A program made the translations under genes and the position numbers. Positions 45,565-55,015 of a DNA stretch of 64,000 nt are shown here, in pieces. Source of the DNA: Pseudomonas agarici (GTDB taxonomy: Bacteria > Pseudomonadota > Gammaproteobacteria > Pseudomonadales > Pseudomonadaceae); the NCBI RefSeq assembly GCF_900109755.1, contig NZ_FOAR01000023.1, positions 29,276-93,275 on the forward strand. The letters are read 5' to 3'. The notes below the pieces were generated by a model, which saw only the letters and a list, made by a program, of their open reading frames with translations, was not told the origin of the DNA and did no database searches. Every line of letters starts with the position of its first letter. The stretch's first letter is position 1.

Positions 45565-47433
45565 ATGATGCGACTGGCTCTATCCCTGACATTTACCGTC
45601 CTGACCCTGTTCGCGGGGTCACGGGCTTTCGCCGCCACCGCGCAACATGCACTGACGGTCTACGGCGAACCGGCCAAGTACCCAGCCGATTTCAGCCACT
45701 TCGACTACACCAACCCCAATGCCCCCAAAGGCGGCAGCCTGAAGCGCTCGGCCATCGAGATCGGCCAGTTCGATCACGTGCTGCCCTATGTCGACAAAGG
45801 CATCGGCGTTTCGCAGGTCGACGGCTGGATCTATTCACCGCTGGCCGTGCGTTCCCTCGACGAGCCCTACACCGTCTATGGCCTGGTCGCGGAAAAAATG
45901 CAGCGCTCCGATGACGGCCTGTCCCTGCGATTCTTCCTCAACCCCAAGGCGCGCTTCGCCGACAACACACCGATCACTGCCGAAGATGTGCGCTACACCT
46001 TCAACCTGCTGATGAGCGAAGGCAGCTTGAGCTATCGCCTGCAGTTCGAAGGGATCAAGGATGTCCAGGTTGAATCGCCGACCCAAGTCCGCTTCGATTT
46101 CAAGAACACCGAGAACCGTTCGCTGCCACTGGATATCGCAACCCTGCCGGTACTTCCACAGCACTGGTGGAAGACCCGCGACTTTGCCGATGGCGGCGGC
46201 TACGAAGCACCGTTAGGCAGCGGCCCGTATCGGGTCGGCAAGATCGACTCTGGCCGCAGCATCACCTTTGTCCGCAACGCCGATTGGTGGGGCAAGGACC
46301 TGCCGGTCAATCGCGGTTTGTACAATTTTGACCGTTTCAGCATCGAATACTTCGGCGACACCGATGTGGCCCGCCAGGTGCTGCGCGGCGGTGCCTACGA
46401 CTACAACCGCGAATTTTCCGCCACCGCCTACTCCATCGGCTACGACAGCCCGGCCTTGAGCGACGGGCGCCTGCAAAAGGCCCACCTGGCGCAAGAATCA
46501 CCGCAACCGGCCCAGGGTTACGTGTTCAACCTGCAAAAGCCGCTGTTCCAGGATCGTCGCGTGCGTCAGGCCCTGGCCATGCTCTGGGACTTCGAGTGGA
46601 GTAATCGGCAGATGATGCGCAATATGTACTTGCGCCAGCAGAGCTTCTTTTCCAATACGCCCCTGGCGGCCCACGAACTGCCCGATCAGGCGGAACTGGC
46701 GATCCTCGAACCGTTGCGCGGACAGATCCCCGACGAAGTCTTCACCCAGGTCTTCGAGGCCCCCAAGACCGACGCCAGCGGCAACCTGCGGGACAAACAG
46801 TTGCAGGCCCTGGCCCTGCTGGAGCAGGCCGGCTGGAAACCCGACGGCGACCAGTTGGTCAACGCCCAGGGCGAACCGTTGAGTTTCACCTTTCTCAATG
46901 CCCAGAACGGTTTGGAGCGCCTGCTCCTGCCCTACAAGCGCAACCTGGCCCAAATCGGCATCCGCATGAATATCCGCCGCATCGACGCCTCGCAGTACGT
47001 CAACCGCCTCAAAGCCCGCGACTACGACATGATCGTCAGTGGCTATCCAGTCAGCACTTCGCCGGGAATTGAGCTGTACAACTTCTTCGGCTCATCGGCG
47101 GCCGACGATCCTGGTTCGAATAACTTCATGGCCCTGCGCAACCCTGCCGTGGACAGCCTGATCAGCGGCCTGATCAAGTCCGATACCCAGGCCCGGATGC
47201 TCAGCTACGCCCACGCCCTGGACCGGGTACTGCAATGGAATTACTACTGGATTCCCAACTACTACCCACCGGGGATCTCGACGGTCTGGTGGAACCGCTT
47301 CGGCATTCCACCCGTGCAGGCCAGCAATGACGCCGCCGTCGAAACCTGGTGGGAAGTGAGCCCGACGCCGCTGACCAACGAGCAGATGACCGCCGAGCTG
47401 ATCAAGCGCAGCCACAGTGAAGGAAGCCATTGA
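45565..47433 (+). CDS. yejA: ABC peptide/solute-binding protein (YejA family)
   Basis: This 622-residue periplasmic protein captures an oligopeptide-type ligand for the importer encoded downstream. It has a signal peptide (LALSLTFTVLTLFAGSRAFA) and the SBP family 5 fold (YGEPAKYPADFSHFDYTNPN, then APKGGSLK, PYTVYGLVAEKM, IPNYYPPGISTVWWNRFG). Its length fits the YejA group, larger than OppA. The stop overlaps the next start. Confidence 0.9.
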   Translation: MMRLALSLTFTVLTLFAGSRAFAATAQHALTVYGEPAKYPADFSHFDYTNPNAPKGGSLKRSAIEIGQFDHVLPYVDKGIGVSQVDGWIYSPLAVRSLDEPYTVYGLVAEKMQRSDDGLSLRFFLNPKARFADNTPITAEDVRYTFNLLMSEGSLSYRLQFEGIKDVQVESPTQVRFDFKNTENRSLPLDIATLPVLPQHWWKTRDFADGGGYEAPLGSGPYRVGKIDSGRSITFVRNADWWGKDLPVNRGLYNFDRFSIEYFGDTDVARQVLRGGAYDYNREFSATAYSIGYDSPALSDGRLQKAHLAQESPQPAQGYVFNLQKPLFQDRRVRQALAMLWDFEWSNRQMMRNMYLRQQSFFSNTPLAAHELPDQAELAILEPLRGQIPDEVFTQVFEAPKTDASGNLRDKQLQALALLEQAGWKPDGDQLVNAQGEPLSFTFLNAQNGLERLLLPYKRNLAQIGIRMNIRRIDASQYVNRLKARDYDMIVSGYPVSTSPGIELYNFFGSSAADDPGSNNFMALRNPAVDSLISGLIKSDTQARMLSYAHALDRVLQWNYYWIPNYYPPGISTVWWNRFGIPPVQASNDAAVETWWEVSPTPLTNEQMTAELIKRSHSEGSH

Positions 47434-48497
47434 TGCTGGCCTATATCCTGCGGCGCTTGCTGCTGATCATTCCGACGTTGCTGATGATCCTGCTGGTCAA
47501 CTTCGTGATCGTCCAGGCCGCCCCCGGTGGTCCGGTGGAGCAAGCCATCGCCCGCCTACAAGGGCTGGGCGGCACCGGCGGCGCCATCGGTGGCGGGGGT
47601 GACTCGTTGCACGGCTCGTCCAGGGCCAGTCGTGGCCTCGACCCGAGGCTGATTGCCGATATCGAACGCCAGTACGGCTTCGACAAGCCAGCGCCGCAAC
47701 GTTTCTGGCTGATGCTCAAGAGCTACGCCCATCTGGATTTCGGCAAGAGCTTCTTTCGCGGCGCCCAGGTCACCGACCTGATCCTGGAAAAGATGCCAGT
47801 GACCATTTCCCTCGGCCTCTGGGCCACGCTGATCACCTATCTGGTGTCGATCCCCCTGGGCATCCGCAAGGCCATCCGCCATGGCAGTCGCTTCGATATC
47901 TGGAGCAGCACGGCCATTGTCCTCGGCTATGCCATGCCGGCCTTTCTGTTCGCCATGCTGCTGATCGTGACCTTCGCCGGCGGCACTTCGCTGAACTGGT
48001 TTCCGGTCCGCGGCCTGGTCTCGGACAACTTCGACCAGCTGTCGACCCTGAGCAAGATCGCCGATTACTTCTGGCACCTGGTGCTGCCGGTGACCTCATT
48101 GGTGATCGGCGGCTTCGCCAGCCTGACCATCCTGACCAAGAATTCATTCCTCAACGAGATCACCCGCCAGTACGTCGTCACCGCCCGAGCCAAGGGCCTG
48201 AGCGAACGGCGTGTGCTCTATGGCCACGTGTTCCGCAATGCCATGCTGTTGGTGGTTTCGGGGATTCCCCAGGCCTTTATCGGCGTGTTCTTCGCCGGCT
48301 CCTTGCTGATCGAAGTGATCTTCTCTCTCGACGGCCTCGGTCGCATGAGCTACGAAGCGGCCGTGTCACGGGACTATCCGGTGGTGTTCGGTTCGTTGTT
48401 CATCTTCACCCTGTTCGGCCTACTGATAAAACTGCTCGGTGATCTGTGCTACACCCTGGTCGACCCGCGTATCGACTTCGCCGCGAGGAACGCCTGA
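47433..48497 (+). CDS. yejB: ABC transporter permease (YejB family)
   Basis: The 354-residue permease has about six membrane helices, an extracytoplasmic insert after helix 1 (GGPVEQAIARLQGLGGTGG), and the permease loop EITRQYVVTARAKGLSERRV that docks on the ATPase. The gene begins in the yejA stop codon (TGATG), and its own stop overlaps yejE. It forms the channel with YejE. Confidence 0.93.
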   Translation: MLAYILRRLLLIIPTLLMILLVNFVIVQAAPGGPVEQAIARLQGLGGTGGAIGGGGDSLHGSSRASRGLDPRLIADIERQYGFDKPAPQRFWLMLKSYAHLDFGKSFFRGAQVTDLILEKMPVTISLGLWATLITYLVSIPLGIRKAIRHGSRFDIWSSTAIVLGYAMPAFLFAMLLIVTFAGGTSLNWFPVRGLVSDNFDQLSTLSKIADYFWHLVLPVTSLVIGGFASLTILTKNSFLNEITRQYVVTARAKGLSERRVLYGHVFRNAMLLVVSGIPQAFIGVFFAGSLLIEVIFSLDGLGRMSYEAAVSRDYPVVFGSLFIFTLFGLLIKLLGDLCYTLVDPRIDFAARNA

Positions 48498-49519
48498 TGC
48501 TCAGACTCTCCCCCATCAGCCAGCGCCGCTTCGACCGATTCAAGGCCCACCGCCGGGGCTGGTGGTCGCTGTGGCTGTTCGCCGCCCTGTGCGTCTTGAG
48601 CCTGGGCGGCGAACTGATCGCCAACGACAAACCGCTGGTAGTCAATTACCAGGGTTCGCTGTATTTTCCGGTGTTCAAACGCTACACCGAACAGCAATTC
48701 GGTGGCCAGTTGCCGTTCCAGGCCGACTACCGCAGCGACTACGTGCGCCAGTTGATTACCCGGCACGGCGGCTGGATGCTGTTCCCACCGATCCCGTTCA
48801 GTGCCGACACCCCTAACTATGATCTCGACAAGCCCGCCCCCAGCCCACCGACCACGGTGAACTGGCTGGGCACCGACGACCAGGCCCGCGACGTACTAGC
48901 CCGAGTGATCTTTGGCTCACGGGTATCGATTCTGTTCGCCCTGGCCCTGACGGCTATCAGCGCCCTGATTGGTATCGCCGCCGGCGCGCTGCAGGGCTAC
49001 TACGGCGGCTGGGTCGACCTGTTCGGCCAACGTGTGCTGGAAGTCTGGTCCGGGTTGCCGGTACTGTACCTGCTGATCATCCTGTCGGGCTTCGTCGAGC
49101 CGAATTTCTGGTGGCTGCTGGGCATCATGGCGCTGTTTTCCTGGTTGGCGCTGGTCGATGTGGTGCGCGCCGAATTCCTGCGCGGACGTAACCTGGAATA
49201 CGTCAAGGCCGCTCGAGCCCTGGGCCTGAGCGACCGCAAAATCATCCTGCGACATATCCTGCCCAACGCCATGAACGCCACCTTAAGCTACCTACCGTTC
49301 ATTCTCACCGGCGCCATCTCGACCCTCACTGCCCTGGACTTCCTCGGTTTCGGCATGCCCGCCGGCAGCGCTTCGCTGGGCGAACTGATTGGCCAGGGCA
49401 AACAGAACCTACAAGCCCCTTGGTTGGGCTTCAGCGCTTTTTTCACCCTGGCGTTGATCCTTTCCCTGTTGGTGTTTATCGGCGAGGCGTTGCGCGATGC
49501 CTTTGACCCCCGCTCATGA
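48497..49519 (+). CDS. yejE: ABC transporter permease (YejE family)
   Basis: The 340-residue second permease has six helices and the docking loop LEYVKAARALGLSDRKI. Compared with OppC it has an extended N-terminal periplasmic domain (VVNYQGSLYFPVFKRY) typical of YejE. It begins in the yejB stop codon. Confidence 0.93.
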   Translation: MLRLSPISQRRFDRFKAHRRGWWSLWLFAALCVLSLGGELIANDKPLVVNYQGSLYFPVFKRYTEQQFGGQLPFQADYRSDYVRQLITRHGGWMLFPPIPFSADTPNYDLDKPAPSPPTTVNWLGTDDQARDVLARVIFGSRVSILFALALTAISALIGIAAGALQGYYGGWVDLFGQRVLEVWSGLPVLYLLIILSGFVEPNFWWLLGIMALFSWLALVDVVRAEFLRGRNLEYVKAARALGLSDRKIILRHILPNAMNATLSYLPFILTGAISTLTALDFLGFGMPAGSASLGELIGQGKQNLQAPWLGFSAFFTLALILSLLVFIGEALRDAFDPRS

Positions 49520-49532
49520 ACCAGGCCCTGCG

Positions 49533-51128
49533 ATGACCGATAACCTGATTGAAATCCGCCAACTGACCGTTGCCTTCGGCGACCAGCCGGTGGTGCGCGA
49601 GCTGTGTCTGGATATCCGTGCTGGCGAATGCCTGGCGCTGGTCGGCGAGTCCGGCTCGGGCAAATCGGTGACAGCCCACTCGATCCTGCAGTTGCTGCCA
49701 CGCACCGGCTGCCAATCCAGCGGTAGCGTGTCTTATCGCGGCCAGCAATTGCTCGGCGCCGATACCGCCACCCTGCGCAAGATTCGCGGCGACCGCATCG
49801 CCATGATCTTCCAGGAGCCGATGACCTCCCTCAACCCGCTGCACAACATCGAGAAACAGATCGGCGAAAACCTGCTGCTGCACAAGGGCCTGGGTGGCAA
49901 GGCTGCCCAGGCGCGAATTCTCGAACTGCTGGAACTGGTGGGTATCCAGAAACCTCGCGAGCGGCTCAAGGCTTATCCCCATCAGCTCTCCGGCGGCCAG
50001 CGCCAGCGAGTGATGATCGCCATGGCCCTGGCCTGCGAGCCGGAACTATTGATCGCCGACGAACCGACCACCGCCCTCGACGTGACCGTGCAGCGCAAAA
50101 TCCTGTTGCTGCTCAAATCCCTGCAACAGCGGCTGGGCATGTCGTTGCTGCTGATCAGCCACGACCTCAACCTGGTGCGCAGCATTGCCCAACGGGTCTG
50201 CGTGATGAAGGACGGGGAAATTGTCGAACAGGCCGACTGCGAAACTCTGTTCAACCAGCCACGACACCCTTACAGCCGCCTGCTACTGGATGCCGAGCCG
50301 GTCGGCGTGGCATTGCCGCTGGACGAGCATGAAAGCGTGCTGGAGGTCGACGACTTGCGCGTGCGCTTCCAAATCGGCGGCGGGCTGTTTCGCCGCAAGC
50401 AATACCTGCAAGCCGTGGATGGCATCAGCCTCAGTGTGCAACGCGGCAAAACCCTGGGTATTGTCGGTGAGTCCGGCTCAGGCAAGTCCACTCTGGGCCA
50501 GGCGATCCTGCGGCTGCTCGACTCGCAGGGCGGCATCCGCTTCCAGGGCCAGGCCCTCGATGGCCTGAACCAGAAACAGTTGCGCCCCTGGCGCAAGCAG
50601 ATGCAGGTGGTTTTCCAGGATCCGTTCGGCAGTCTCAGCCCGCGCCTGTCGGTGGCGCAGATCATCAGCGAAGGCATCGAGGTACACAGTGCCAGCACCG
50701 CCGCCGAGTGCGAAGCCCAGGTGATCCGTGCCTTGCAGGAAGTCGGTCTCGACCCGCAAAGCCGCCATCGTTACCCTCATGAATTTTCCGGCGGCCAACG
50801 CCAGCGCATCGCTATCGCTCGCGCCCTGGTGCTCAAACCCGCGCTGATCCTGCTCGACGAGCCGACTTCGGCCCTCGACCGCACGGTGCAGAAGCAGGTG
50901 GTCGCCCTGTTGCGCGATCTCCAGGAAAAACATGGCCTGACCTACTTGTTCATCAGCCATGACTTGTCGGTGATGCGGGCGCTGGCCCACGACCTGATCG
51001 TGGTCAAGGACGGCCAGGTGGTCGAGCGCGGCAGCACCTGCGAGGTCTTCGACGATCCCCGGCACCCCTACACTCGGGAACTGCTGGCGGCGACCCTGCC
51101 AGCCTCCGCTACTTCGTGTAAACCTTGA
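49533..51128 (+). CDS. yejF: ABC transporter double ATPase (YejF family)
   Basis: The 531-residue protein fuses two ATPase domains that energise the importer. Each has Walker A (GESGSGKS at about 38 and again at about 318), a signature (LSGGQRQR and FSGGQRQR) and Walker B (LIADEPTTALD and ILLDEPTSALD). The start at ATG 49533 follows the end of yejE with a 13-base gap; an in-frame codon at 49497 would overlap yejE. Confidence 0.94.
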   Translation: MTDNLIEIRQLTVAFGDQPVVRELCLDIRAGECLALVGESGSGKSVTAHSILQLLPRTGCQSSGSVSYRGQQLLGADTATLRKIRGDRIAMIFQEPMTSLNPLHNIEKQIGENLLLHKGLGGKAAQARILELLELVGIQKPRERLKAYPHQLSGGQRQRVMIAMALACEPELLIADEPTTALDVTVQRKILLLLKSLQQRLGMSLLLISHDLNLVRSIAQRVCVMKDGEIVEQADCETLFNQPRHPYSRLLLDAEPVGVALPLDEHESVLEVDDLRVRFQIGGGLFRRKQYLQAVDGISLSVQRGKTLGIVGESGSGKSTLGQAILRLLDSQGGIRFQGQALDGLNQKQLRPWRKQMQVVFQDPFGSLSPRLSVAQIISEGIEVHSASTAAECEAQVIRALQEVGLDPQSRHRYPHEFSGGQRQRIAIARALVLKPALILLDEPTSALDRTVQKQVVALLRDLQEKHGLTYLFISHDLSVMRALAHDLIVVKDGQVVERGSTCEVFDDPRHPYTRELLAATLPASATSCKP

Positions 51129-51139
51129 GCGAAACGCCC

Positions 51140-52555
51140 ATGAACGACCGCGAAAGTCTGCAGGACTACCAACGGGTCCGCCTGCTGGCGATTCGCTCAC
51201 TGTTCGAGATCATCGAACAGTCCAGCGAAGGCACGGTGATCGTCGATCGCGACGCACGGATCGTCTGGATAAACGAACGCTACGCCAAGCGCTTCGGCCT
51301 CGCCAGCGCCGGGCAAGCCATCGGTCAGCCTTGCGAAAGCGTAATCCCCGGCAGCCTGTTGCGCGAAGTAGTGAAGACTGGGCAACCGATCTTGCTGGAC
51401 CTGCAAGAGATGCCCAAGGAACCGCTGGTGGTGATGCGCCTGCCGATTCACGACGACGCGGGCGCGGTGATCGGCGCTATCGGTTTTGCCCTGTTCGGCG
51501 AACTGCACAGCTTGTCGCCGCTGCTCACGCGCTACCAGAGCATGCAGGCCGAGCTGGCATCGACCCGCTCACTGCTGCGGGCGCGGCAAACCAAATACAA
51601 TTTCACCCACTTTATCGGCACCAGCGCCGCGAGCCTGGAAGTCAAGCGCCGCGCCCGACGCAGCGCCAGCACCGATTCGCCGATCCTGCTGCGGGGGGAA
51701 ACCGGTACCGGCAAGGAGTTGCTGGCCCATGCCATCCACAGCGCCTCGCCACGGGCGCACCGGGCCTTTGTCAGTATCAACAGCGCGGCGATTCCGGAAA
51801 CTCTACTCGAAGCCGAGTTCTTCGGCACCGTGCCTGGCGCCTTTACCGGTGCCGATCGCAAGGGGCGCCCCGGTAAATTACAGATCGCTCAGGGGGGCAC
51901 GCTGTTCCTCGACGAGATCGGCGATATGCCATTGCCCCTGCAGAGCAAGTTGCTGCGGGTGTTGCAAGAAAAGGAGTTCGAACCGGTGGGCTCCAACGAA
52001 GTACTGCGCAGCGACGTTCGGGTGATCGCCGCGACCTCGACCGACCTGGAAACGGCAATCAAGCGTGGCAAGTTCCGCGCCGACCTGTATTACCGCCTGA
52101 ATGTCCTGCCGATCCAGGTACCGCCGTTGCGCGAGCGCCTGGACGATCTGCCGGCGCTGAGTGAGGCGATTCTCGAGGAGCTGCGCAGCCACCATGAACT
52201 GACTGCCGAGGCCCTCGACCTACTTGGGCAACATGCCTGGCCGGGCAATATCCGCGAACTGCGCAATGTACTGGAACGCGCAGCATTGCTGAGCGATACC
52301 CTGGCCCTGGACGTCGCCGACATTCGTGGCGCCATAGGTACCTTCAGCCCACTGGAACGCCCACATGTTCAAGCCCTGGCCCCCCAGGGCAATGAAACCT
52401 TCAGCGCTGCCCGGGCACGTTTCGACCGCCAACTGATTGAAGCCACCCTGGCCCAATGCGCCGGGAAGGTCGGCGAAGCGGCACACAGGCTGGGCCTGGG
52501 CAGATCGACCCTGTACAAGAAGATGCTCACCTTGGGTATCGCCGAGTCTCAATAG
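51140..52555 (+). CDS. hbcR: Sigma-54-dependent activator of hydroxybutyrate catabolism
   Basis: The 471-residue protein has an N-terminal PAS domain (about residues 20-130), an AAA+ domain with Walker A GETGTGKE, the sigma-54 contact loop GAFTGAD, Walker B GGTLFLDEIGD and RLNVLPIQVPPLRER, and a Fis-type helix-turn-helix (AAHRLGLGRSTLYKKM). It is followed by a sigma-54 promoter and the GntP-bdhA operon, matching the P. aeruginosa HbcR arrangement as I recall it. It probably activates these genes in response to 3-hydroxybutyrate. Confidence 0.9.
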   Translation: MNDRESLQDYQRVRLLAIRSLFEIIEQSSEGTVIVDRDARIVWINERYAKRFGLASAGQAIGQPCESVIPGSLLREVVKTGQPILLDLQEMPKEPLVVMRLPIHDDAGAVIGAIGFALFGELHSLSPLLTRYQSMQAELASTRSLLRARQTKYNFTHFIGTSAASLEVKRRARRSASTDSPILLRGETGTGKELLAHAIHSASPRAHRAFVSINSAAIPETLLEAEFFGTVPGAFTGADRKGRPGKLQIAQGGTLFLDEIGDMPLPLQSKLLRVLQEKEFEPVGSNEVLRSDVRVIAATSTDLETAIKRGKFRADLYYRLNVLPIQVPPLRERLDDLPALSEAILEELRSHHELTAEALDLLGQHAWPGNIRELRNVLERAALLSDTLALDVADIRGAIGTFSPLERPHVQALAPQGNETFSAARARFDRQLIEATLAQCAGKVGEAAHRLGLGRSTLYKKMLTLGIAESQ

Positions 52556-52758
52556 AGAGACACATGTTCTAAAATAGAGACGCTGCGCCCTGAAGCCGGG
52601 CCAATCCTCCTGCTGCGGGCGGTCTCGCCGCATTAAAGCGGGTTTCGGGTGCCATGAGTTGTGTACAGATGTCTCGCGATAGAGAAAAATTCTAAAAAGA
52701 AACTCAAAAAGCCATAACGCTTCAATATATTTCAATATATTTCAATTAGTTAGACGTT

Positions 52759-52774
52759 TGGCACGAAACTCGCT
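52759..52774 (+). promoter_or_regulatory. Sigma-54 (-24/-12) promoter
   Basis: TGGCAC-N5-TCGCT matches the consensus TGGCAC-N5-TTGCW with one change in the -12 box. It is 55 bases before the GntP start and downstream of a sigma-54 activator gene. Confidence 0.8.
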
Positions 52775-52828
52775 AACGCTTCCGGAGATCCAGACCTAAC
52801 CCGCAAAAATAACAATTGGAGACACACC

Positions 52829-54220
52829 ATGAGTGTGATCATCGCCCTCGCGGCCCTGGCGCTGCTGATGCTGGCCGCTTACCGTGGCTACAGCGTCATC
52901 TTATTTGCTCCCATTGCTGCCCTCGGCGCTGTCCTGCTAACCGATCCCTCCGCCGTGGCCCCTGCCTTCACTGGGGTGTTCATGGAGAAAATGGTCGGTT
53001 TCATCAAGCTCTACTTTCCGGTCTTCTTGCTCGGCGCGGTATTCGGCAAGCTGATTGAATTGTCCGGGTTCTCTCGCTCCATCGTCGCCGCCGCCATCCG
53101 CCTGCTCGGCACCCGCCAGGCAATGTTAGTGATCGTACTGGTCTGCGCGTTGCTGACCTACGGTGGCGTTTCGCTGTTCGTGGTGGTGTTCGCGGTCTAT
53201 CCGTTCGCCGCCGAGATGTTCCGCCAGAGCAATATTCCCAAACGCCTGATCCCGGCGACCATCGCCCTCGGTGCGTTCTCCTTCACCATGGACGCCCTGC
53301 CCGGCACGCCACAGATCCAGAACATCATCCCCAGTACCTTCTTCAATACTACCGCTTGGGCCGCGCCCTGGCTGGGAGTGATCGGCACAGTGTTCGTATT
53401 CTGCGCCGGCATGCTGTTTCTGCAACGCCAGCGTAACAAGGCCCAAAGCGCAGGCGAAGGCTACGGCAGCGAACTGCACAACGAACCGGAAACAGCCGAG
53501 GATATTCAACTACCCAACCCTTGGATCGCCCTCTCGCCGCTGCTGTTGGTAGGCATCATGAACCTGCTGTTCACCCACTGGATTCCCCTCTGGTACGGCA
53601 AGACCCACAGTCTCAGCCTGCCGGGCATGGCCGCGCCGGTGCAGACCGAAATCGCCAAACTCACCGCCATCTGGGCGGTCCAGGCGGCACTGTTGGTGGG
53701 CATCATCATGGTGCTGGTATTCGGCTTCCGAGCCATTCACGGCAAACTGGCCGAAGGCAGCAAGAGCGCGGTCGGCGGTGCCCTGCTGGCGGCGATGAAC
53801 ACCGCCTCGGAATACGGTTTCGGCGCGGTCATCGCTTCGCTGCCGGGCTTCCTGGTGCTGGCCGACTGGCTCAAGAGCATTCCTAATCCACTGGTCAACG
53901 AAGCCATTACCGTGACCCTGCTGGCCGGGATCACCGGTTCGGCCTCGGGCGGCATGAGCATCGCCCTGGCGGCCATGGCCGACAGTTTCATCAGCGCCGC
54001 CCATGCCGCCAATATTCCCCTGGAGGTGCTGCACCGGGTAGCCGCCATGGCCAGCGGCGGCATGGACACCCTGCCCCACAACGGTGCGGTGATCACTCTG
54101 CTGGCGGTGACCGGACTGACCCACCGCGAAGCCTACAAAGATATTTTCTGCATTACACTGCTCAAGACCCTGGCGGTGTTCGTGGTGATCGCCACCTTCT
54201 ACGCCACCGGCATTGTCTGA
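52829..54220 (+). CDS. GntP-family permease, probable hydroxybutyrate importer
   Basis: The 463-residue integral membrane protein has 12-14 hydrophobic segments and the GntP-family features (YFPVFLLGAVFGKLIELSGF, then FTMDALPGTPQIQNIIPSTF, SGGMDTLPHNGAVITLL). Such permeases import gluconate or hydroxy acids with protons. Its place between the sigma-54 activator and 3-hydroxybutyrate dehydrogenase makes 3-hydroxybutyrate the likely substrate. The 273 bases before it hold the sigma-54 promoter. Confidence 0.9.
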   Translation: MSVIIALAALALLMLAAYRGYSVILFAPIAALGAVLLTDPSAVAPAFTGVFMEKMVGFIKLYFPVFLLGAVFGKLIELSGFSRSIVAAAIRLLGTRQAMLVIVLVCALLTYGGVSLFVVVFAVYPFAAEMFRQSNIPKRLIPATIALGAFSFTMDALPGTPQIQNIIPSTFFNTTAWAAPWLGVIGTVFVFCAGMLFLQRQRNKAQSAGEGYGSELHNEPETAEDIQLPNPWIALSPLLLVGIMNLLFTHWIPLWYGKTHSLSLPGMAAPVQTEIAKLTAIWAVQAALLVGIIMVLVFGFRAIHGKLAEGSKSAVGGALLAAMNTASEYGFGAVIASLPGFLVLADWLKSIPNPLVNEAITVTLLAGITGSASGGMSIALAAMADSFISAAHAANIPLEVLHRVAAMASGGMDTLPHNGAVITLLAVTGLTHREAYKDIFCITLLKTLAVFVVIATFYATGIV

Positions 54221-54230
54221 GGAATCGACT

Positions 54231-55001
54231 ATGAGTCTCAAAGGAAAAACCGCATTAGTTACCGGCTCCACCAGCGGCATCGGCCTGGGCATTGCCCTGA
54301 GCCTGGCCAGGGCTGGAGCCGATGTGGTCCTCAACGGCTTCGGCGATGCCAGTGCGGTGATTGCCCAAGTGCGCCAGTTCGGCGGCCGGGTCGGCCATCA
54401 CCCGGCCGATGTCAGCGACCCGGCGCAGATCGCCGATATGCTCGCCTACGCCGAACGGGAGTTCGCCGGGGTCGATATCCTCGTCAACAACGCCGGCGTC
54501 CAGCATGTGGCAGCGGTGGAAGACTTTCCGGTGGAGCGCTGGGACTCGATCATCGCGATCAACTTGTCTTCGGTATTCCATAGCACCCGCCTGGCGTTGC
54601 CGGGCATGCGTGCCCGCGGCTGGGGACGAATCGTCAATATTGCCTCGACGCACGGCCTGGTCGGCTCCGTGGGCAAGGCTGCCTATGTCGCGGCCAAGCA
54701 CGGGGTAATCGGCCTGACCAAGGTGATTGGCCTGGAAACCGCCACCAGCAATGTCACCTGCAACGCCATCTGCCCGGGCTGGGTGCTGACGCCGCTGGTG
54801 CAGAAGCAGATCGACGATCGCGCGGCCGGCGGAGTCGATCCACAACAGGCACAACATGATCTACTGGCGGAGAAACAACCGTCGCTGAAGTTCGTCACGC
54901 CACTGCAACTGGGTGAACTGGTACTGTTCCTGTGCAGCGAGGCCGGTAGCCAGGTGCGCGGCGCGGCGTGGAATATCGACGGTGGTTGGCTGGCGCAATA
55001 G
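54231..55001 (+). CDS. bdhA: 3-hydroxybutyrate dehydrogenase
   Basis: BdhA oxidises 3-hydroxybutyrate to acetoacetate with NAD. The 256-residue short-chain dehydrogenase has the dinucleotide motif (TGSTSGIGLGIA), NNAG (DILVNNAGVQHV), the catalytic Ser and YxxxK (YVAAKHGVIGL), and the hydroxybutyrate-type C-terminal region (EKQPSLKFVTPLQLGELV). It lies 10 bases after the GntP gene. The ATG at 54231 matches the family start. Confidence 0.95.
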   Translation: MSLKGKTALVTGSTSGIGLGIALSLARAGADVVLNGFGDASAVIAQVRQFGGRVGHHPADVSDPAQIADMLAYAEREFAGVDILVNNAGVQHVAAVEDFPVERWDSIIAINLSSVFHSTRLALPGMRARGWGRIVNIASTHGLVGSVGKAAYVAAKHGVIGLTKVIGLETATSNVTCNAICPGWVLTPLVQKQIDDRAAGGVDPQQAQHDLLAEKQPSLKFVTPLQLGELVLFLCSEAGSQVRGAAWNIDGGWLAQ

Positions 55002-55015
55002 TCGCGCCCGTCCAC

